Assembly: GCA_025358555.1 (NCBI GenBank)
Contig: JANYJD010000306.1
Coordinates: 1 to 32,505 of the forward strand
Direction of reading: 5' to 3'
Origin: Rhodoferax sp.
GTDB lineage: Bacteria > Pseudomonadota > Gammaproteobacteria > Burkholderiales > Burkholderiaceae_C
DNA length: 32,505 nt
In this document: one piece after another, positions 26,133-32,505 of the stretch
Layout of the letters: each line of letters begins with the position of its first letter
Numbering within the stretch: the stretch's first letter is position 1
Program-made: the position numbers and the translations under genes
Notes under the pieces: model-generated
Databases searched by the model: none
Seen by the model: only the letters and a program-made list of their open reading frames with translations
What the model was told of the DNA's origin: nothing

Positions 26133-27797
26133 TCAGGTCACAGGTTCAAGTACTTTGCCGGTGGCGCGCGCCAGCATGTCCAAAGCGCCATCGACGCTGT
26201 TGCCACACCAGGCGATGAAGTGGTCGGGGCGGATCAGCGCGTAATCGCAGCCATACAGCGCATTGAGTTTCTTCAGAGGCTGGACAAGCAGCGTGAGCGG
26301 CATACCCAACCCGGCGGCTGCCTGCACCAGCGGATCCGCCGCTTCAGCCGCGCTTTGCGTGGTCACCAGCAAGGTAAAACCGCCGCTCGAGAATTGGTCG
26401 TACAGCGACGCGCCGTTGGCGCTGCCCGCATCAAGCCACATGTGCGGTGCCAGGCAACCCGGCCTGGCCAGCGGGGTGTAGTCGATAGAGTCGGCCATGT
26501 CGCCCGCAAGGTTCGCGGGGCTTGCCAGCACCGGCGATTGCCGATACCGGCTGCCCAGCACCACGCCCAGCGAATAAAACTCGCGGCGCTTGGTCGCGGC
26601 TATTGTGGCCCCAACGCCAGCCCTGATGGCGTCGGCCGCATCGCCCGCGTCCTCTATGCCTGCAACCACCAGCTTTGCGGTGCTCACAGCGTGGTTGGCC
26701 ACCGACTCTTCAATCACGCGCTGATGCACCTGACGCCGTTCAATCTCGTAACTCGGCAGCAGGGCGTCCCCTGCCCAGCCGGACAGCACGGCGGACAACT
26801 TCCAGCCCAGGTCCAGCGCGTCGCCGATGCCCATGTTCATGCCGTAGCCGCCAAAGGGTGGATGCAGGTGGCAAGCATCGCCGATCAGGAAGGCGCGGCC
26901 GCTGCCATAGCGCTCGGCGATGAGTTGGTGTGCGGTCCACTCATCGCGGGTCAAGATCTCGATGTCCATGTCAAAACCCAGCGCCTTGCGAATCAGCAAA
27001 GCCGGGTCTTGGGAGGTGTCGTCCAGGATGGGGCAGGCAAAAGTCCAGAGATCGCCCTTGTCCAGCGGAGCGACGACGGACGGCACTTCTTCATTGACCA
27101 GCCAATACATGATCGCTCGGCCCAGCCCATGTTGCGCGGCCAGCCCCGGCGCGCGGAAGATGATGTTGTGGTTATGCGAGAGTGGCGAGGTGCCATTCAT
27201 CTTGATGCCGAGCTTTTCCCGCACCGTGCTGCGCGCGCCATCTGCGCCAACGATGTAGGCCGCTTTAACGCTTGTCTGCTTGCCGGTCTTGACGTCACGC
27301 AGCACCGCCATGACGTGATCGCCGCGGTCGGTGAACTCTTCCAGTTCAACCTCGAAACGAATCTCCACGCCCGGCAACTCGCTGGCCCGCGTTTTGAGCA
27401 CGGCTTCCACCTTGTACTGCGGAATCCACTGTGCATGCTCCGAATAGCGCTCGTCCCTGGTCGGGCTGCCGTTGAACGCGTTGGGGAAACGGTGCAGCTC
27501 GTACCCGTTCATGCGCGTGGCAAACACCACGTCGGGAGGGTAGTCCACACCAAACGGCGATTCTGCCGCCAGGCGGTCGGCAATGCCCCAGCGGCGAAAC
27601 AGCTCACGGGTGCGCACGTTGCTGGTTTTGGCGCGGGGGGCGAAGCCCACATGCTCGTGCCGCTCGACCACGATGCAGCGCTGGCCCTGTGTGCCAAGCT
27701 CTACAGCCAAGGACAGACCGGCGGGCCCTGCACCGATGATGAGCACGTCAGTGTTTTGACCTGTGACGCTGTCTTGCAGATTGTGCGATTTGTTCAT
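26133..27797 (-). CDS. FAD-dependent aromatic monooxygenase (MhpA/PheA-like flavoprotein hydroxylase)
   Basis: DVLIIGAGPAGLSLAVELGTQGQRCIVVERH (FAD-binding), VGADGARSTVREKLGI, AFLIGDACHLHPPFGGYGMNMGIGDALDLGWKL. Confidence 0.93.
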   Translation of the reverse strand: MNKSHNLQDSVTGQNTDVLIIGAGPAGLSLAVELGTQGQRCIVVERHEHVGFAPRAKTSNVRTRELFRRWGIADRLAAESPFGVDYPPDVVFATRMNGYELHRFPNAFNGSPTRDERYSEHAQWIPQYKVEAVLKTRASELPGVEIRFEVELEEFTDRGDHVMAVLRDVKTGKQTSVKAAYIVGADGARSTVREKLGIKMNGTSPLSHNHNIIFRAPGLAAQHGLGRAIMYWLVNEEVPSVVAPLDKGDLWTFACPILDDTSQDPALLIRKALGFDMDIEILTRDEWTAHQLIAERYGSGRAFLIGDACHLHPPFGGYGMNMGIGDALDLGWKLSAVLSGWAGDALLPSYEIERRQVHQRVIEESVANHAVSTAKLVVAGIEDAGDAADAIRAGVGATIAATKRREFYSLGVVLGSRYRQSPVLASPANLAGDMADSIDYTPLARPGCLAPHMWLDAGSANGASLYDQFSSGGFTLLVTTQSAAEAADPLVQAAAGLGMPLTLLVQPLKKLNALYGCDYALIRPDHFIAWCGNSVDGALDMLARATGKVLEPVT

Positions 27798-27905
27798 TGT
27801 CTCCAAGCTGGCGGGAGCTGCCCAGCCCTTGCTGTTGTACGGCGGGGTGTGGTGACTTTAAGCACATGCGGGATAATTAGATAGATCATTCGTTGAATAC
27901 AGGTC

Positions 27906-28838
27906 ATGAGAAAATTTGATAACCCTCAACCCGAGCTTGCCGACCTCAAGGCCGTCATGGCGTTGATGGAGCACGGCACCGTGACACGCGCCGCGCAGAC
28001 GCTGGGCACCAGCCAGTCGGCACTGAGTTACCAGCTTGACCGCATGCGCAAACGCTTTGGCGACGCGCTGTTTGTGCGCATCGGCAATCGCATGGCCGCA
28101 ACGCCTTTCACCCAGCGCCTGGCAGAGCCCGCCGCGCGCGTGCTGCGCATCATGGAGACCGAAATCGGCGGCTTGCAGAGTTTTGATGCTGCCACCACCA
28201 CACGGGAATTCCGCGTCGGCATGAACGAGCTGGGTGCCATCACGCTGGTGCCCAGGCTGGTCAAGCGCCTGGCAGCGCTGGCGCCCCATGCACTGCTGTC
28301 GCCAGTGCAATTGGGCTCCGAGGACCTTAGCGCCGGGCTGGAATCGGGGCAACTGGACATGGCGGTGGGTTTTTTTGCGACATCCGACCCGGGGCTGTTC
28401 CAGCAGCGGCTTTACCAGCGCGACTATGTGTGCATTGCGCGCAGGGACCATCCGCAGGTGGGTGCAACGCTGTCATGGCAGGCCTTTAGCCTGGCCCGCA
28501 AGGTGCATACCGGGGCCATCCCCGTGACCACGGCCTGGTTGGAAACGCAGTTGCGCAAAGCCAGCTTCGCCCCCAGCGTCACCATGAGCATCCAGCACAT
28601 CGCGGCGATTCCCTTTATTGTTGCCGCCAGCGACATGGTGGCTGTGGTGCCGCGCGAGTTGTACGAGCTGCTCTCACCCATCGTCGCGCTGAAGACCGTG
28701 CGCCTGCCCAAGGCCATTCCGGCCATCACAATCCGCCAATACTGGCACCCCAGAATTGCCAGCGACCCGTCGGTGAAATTCCTGCGGGAACTGGTGTACG
28801 ACGTTGCGCGCGAACCGCAGGCCAAATTTGACAAATAA
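27906..28838 (+). CDS. LysR-family transcriptional regulator
   Basis: LADLKAVMALMEHGTVTRAAQTLGTSQSALSYQLDRMRKRFGDALFVRIGNRMAATPFTQRL HTH; divergent from the flavin monooxygenase gene. Confidence 0.94.
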   Translation: MRKFDNPQPELADLKAVMALMEHGTVTRAAQTLGTSQSALSYQLDRMRKRFGDALFVRIGNRMAATPFTQRLAEPAARVLRIMETEIGGLQSFDAATTTREFRVGMNELGAITLVPRLVKRLAALAPHALLSPVQLGSEDLSAGLESGQLDMAVGFFATSDPGLFQQRLYQRDYVCIARRDHPQVGATLSWQAFSLARKVHTGAIPVTTAWLETQLRKASFAPSVTMSIQHIAAIPFIVAASDMVAVVPRELYELLSPIVALKTVRLPKAIPAITIRQYWHPRIASDPSVKFLRELVYDVAREPQAKFDK

Positions 28839-28845
28839 AACCGTG

Positions 28846-29733
28846 ATGCAGGCAGTGTGGATGGTGTTGGCCTCGCTGCTGTTTGCCACCATGGGCGTCG
28901 GCGTCAAGATCGCTGCTGGCGCGTTCAACATCACCGAACTGGTGTTCTACCGCGGGCTGGTCAGCGTGGTCTTCACCGCATTGCTGCTGCGCGCGCAGGG
29001 CACGCCGCTTCGCACGCCCGTGCCCATGATGCACGCCTGGCGCACGCTGGTGGGCACACTGTCGCTGGGGGCGTGGTTCTACGCCATTGCCTACCTGCCG
29101 CTGGCCACCGCCATGACCTTGAATTACATGAGCAGCGTGTGGATTGCGGCCTTCATCGTGGGCGGTGGCCTGCTGTATGGCAACCTGCCGCGCCAGGGGC
29201 CACTGCTGGCCACAGTGCTGGCCGGGTTCGCAGGCGTGGTGCTGACGCTGCGCCCCACGCTGGACCAGAACCAGCTTTTTGCGGGCGTGATTGGCCTGCT
29301 CTCCGGCATTGGCGCGGCGCTGGCTTACATGCAAGTTACTGCACTTGGCCGACTGGGCGAGCCCGCCGGGCGCACTGTATTTTATTTTGCCCTGGGTGCG
29401 TTAGTGGCGGGAGCGGTGGGCATGGCCTTTACGGGCTTTACGCCGTGGCATCGGGTGACTTGGCAAGCGGCCGCCTGGCTGGTGCCGATAGGCATGCTGG
29501 CCTCATTGGGCCAGTGGTGCATGAACAAGGCCTACAGCGGCGGCTCCACGCTGGTGGCTGCCAATTTGCAGTACTCTGGCATTGTGTTTGCGTCGGTTTA
29601 CAGTGTGCTGCTGTTTGGCGACAAAATACCCTTCATCGGCTGGCTGGGCATTGCCGTGATAGTGGCCAGCGGCATTGCGGCTACCGTGCTGCGGTCACGC
29701 TCGCTGCCCAATACGCCAGCGGAAGACCACTGA
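28846..29733 (+). CDS. DMT superfamily (EamA) transporter
   Basis: Multi-TM; MVLASLLFATMGVGVKIAAGAFNITELVFYRGLVSVVFTALLLRAQG...TLVGTLSLGAWFYAIAYLPLATAMTLNYMSSVW; ATG at 28846 avoids overlap with the LysR gene. Confidence 0.9.
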   Translation: MQAVWMVLASLLFATMGVGVKIAAGAFNITELVFYRGLVSVVFTALLLRAQGTPLRTPVPMMHAWRTLVGTLSLGAWFYAIAYLPLATAMTLNYMSSVWIAAFIVGGGLLYGNLPRQGPLLATVLAGFAGVVLTLRPTLDQNQLFAGVIGLLSGIGAALAYMQVTALGRLGEPAGRTVFYFALGALVAGAVGMAFTGFTPWHRVTWQAAAWLVPIGMLASLGQWCMNKAYSGGSTLVAANLQYSGIVFASVYSVLLFGDKIPFIGWLGIAVIVASGIAATVLRSRSLPNTPAEDH

Positions 29734-29755
29734 CAAGGACCCACAGGACTGACCC

Positions 29756-30709
29756 ATGACCCAACATCCGACATACACCACCCTGATTTCCGCAGACCAG
29801 TTAAAGCTGCTCACCGCCAGCGACCAACCCCTCATGGTGTTTGATTGCAGCTTTGACCTGATGAACCCGCAAGCCGGTGAAGCGATGTACCGGGAGGCCC
29901 ACATTGCCGGCGCGGTGTATGCGCATCTGGACACGGCCCTTAGTGATAAGTTGAGTGACAAGTTGAGTGACAAATCCAGGCCACCAACAGACGAAGCCCA
30001 GCTGCCTGACAACGAACGCCCCGCCAGCGGTGGCCGCCACCCGCTGCCCGCGCGCGAAAAGTTTGCCGCCTGGCTGGGCAGTGTCGGGTTTGCCAATCGA
30101 ATGCAAGCGGTTGTCTACGACCGCCAGGGTGCCAACTACTGTGGCCGCCTGTGGTGGATGCTGAAGTGGGCGGGCCATGACAACGTGGCCGTGCTGGACG
30201 GTGGGCTGCAGGCCTGGCAGGCGGCTTCTGGCAATGTTTCTGGCACGGTCTCAGGCGGATTGTCCAGCGCTGCAGAACCTGCAAGATCACCCTCAAAATT
30301 CGCTCTAGCCCCCGTTGTTGCTACATTATTAACTACAAAACAAATAGCAGACAACCTGGGTCGTCCCATCCAGACCGTGCTGGACGCACGCGCCGCACCG
30401 CGCTTTCGCGGCGAGGTGGAGCCGCTGGACCCGGTGGCCGGCCACATCCCCGGCGCGCTGAACCGGCCGTTCACCCAGAACATCGGCGCAGATGGCAAAT
30501 TCAAACCCGCATCAGTTTTAAAAACCGAGTTTGAAGCCCTGCTGGCCGGGCGCGACCCCGCCACCGTGGTGCACCACTGCGGCAGCGGTGTGAGCGCCGT
30601 GCCCAACATCCTCGCCATGGAAATCGCCGGGCTGGGCCGCACAGCGCTGTACGCGGGCAGCTGGAGCGAATGGTGCAGCGACCCTTCGCGGCCCGTTGCG
30701 CGGGGGTAG
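29756..30709 (+). CDS. sseA: Two-domain (rhodanese) sulfurtransferase, 3-mercaptopyruvate sulfurtransferase type
   Basis: LMVFDCSFDLMNP...HIAGAVYAHLD...VVYDRQGANYCGRLWWMLKWAGHDNVAVLDGGLQAW...VLDARAAPRFRGEVEPLDPVAGHIPGALN...VVHHCGSGVSA. Confidence 0.92.
   Translation: MTQHPTYTTLISADQLKLLTASDQPLMVFDCSFDLMNPQAGEAMYREAHIAGAVYAHLDTALSDKLSDKLSDKSRPPTDEAQLPDNERPASGGRHPLPAREKFAAWLGSVGFANRMQAVVYDRQGANYCGRLWWMLKWAGHDNVAVLDGGLQAWQAASGNVSGTVSGGLSSAAEPARSPSKFALAPVVATLLTTKQIADNLGRPIQTVLDARAAPRFRGEVEPLDPVAGHIPGALNRPFTQNIGADGKFKPASVLKTEFEALLAGRDPATVVHHCGSGVSAVPNILAMEIAGLGRTALYAGSWSEWCSDPSRPVARG
29939..29974 (+). repeat. 12-nt tandem repeat encoding (LSDK)x3 in the sulfurtransferase
   Basis: cttagtgataag ttgagtgacaag ttgagtgacaaa = LSDK LSDK LSDK. 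Confidence 0.85.
30290..30352 (-). repeat. GCTA/TAGC dispersed repeat, copy 7 (inside the sulfurtransferase CDS)
   Basis: ccctcaaaattcgctctagcccccgttgttgctacattattaactacaaaacaaatagcag, reverse orientation, in the inter-domain linker. Confidence 0.65.
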
Positions 30710-30832
30710 CACCGAATGTCGCCTGGCGTTTTAGCAGTTTTTCAAGGGTAGTTACCAAGGCTGATCCAGGCCGATCTGCGGAAAATCAAAACCAGCCGCA
30801 AAAGCAACCCCACCACCCCAAGGAACAAGTCC

Positions 30833-32505
<1,673 letters not shown>

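Noticed and set aside
26220-27884. 554 aa plus-strand ORF opposite the flavin monooxygenase
   Set aside because: Antisense shadow ORF; composition typical of reverse-frame translation in GC-rich DNA.

Overview
The window reads as a GC-rich chromosomal segment from a betaproteobacterium, probably Comamonadaceae (inferred from gene content and a dispersed repeat type I recognise from memory). Left to right it holds: the C-terminal end of a probable PLP-dependent sulfur-amino-acid enzyme; a decayed branched-chain amino-acid (Liv) ABC transporter/LysR remnant next to a GAF-domain gene; a molybdate transporter (modABC) convergent with a tungstate-type transporter (tupBCA), with a ModE-like palindrome upstream of modA and a ModE-HTH/periplasmic-binding-like regulator divergent from tup; a ParE-type toxin/antitoxin pair; an EgtB/SenA-like enzyme; a TRAP transporter whose binding protein is convergent with its permeases; a small accessory patch with a phosphoribosyltransferase and an overlapping small ORF; dxs-ispA-xseB; a Rieske oxygenase; a putative aromatic catabolic cluster (lipoprotein amidohydrolase, FAH-family hydrolase, extradiol dioxygenase, Rieske oxygenase, Bug/TctC binding protein, flavin monooxygenase) with a divergent LysR regulator; an EamA transporter; a two-domain sulfurtransferase; and a truncated AMP-dependent acyl-CoA synthetase. 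The most notable unannotated signal is a family of about 50-60 bp structured repeats (seven copies plus one degenerate candidate). Two copies lie in frame inside genes (the tupA signal peptide and the sulfurtransferase inter-domain linker), and two same-orientation copies bracket the toxin-antitoxin module. No CRISPR array, rRNA, tRNA or intact transposase was seen. All product calls come from reading translations without database searches.
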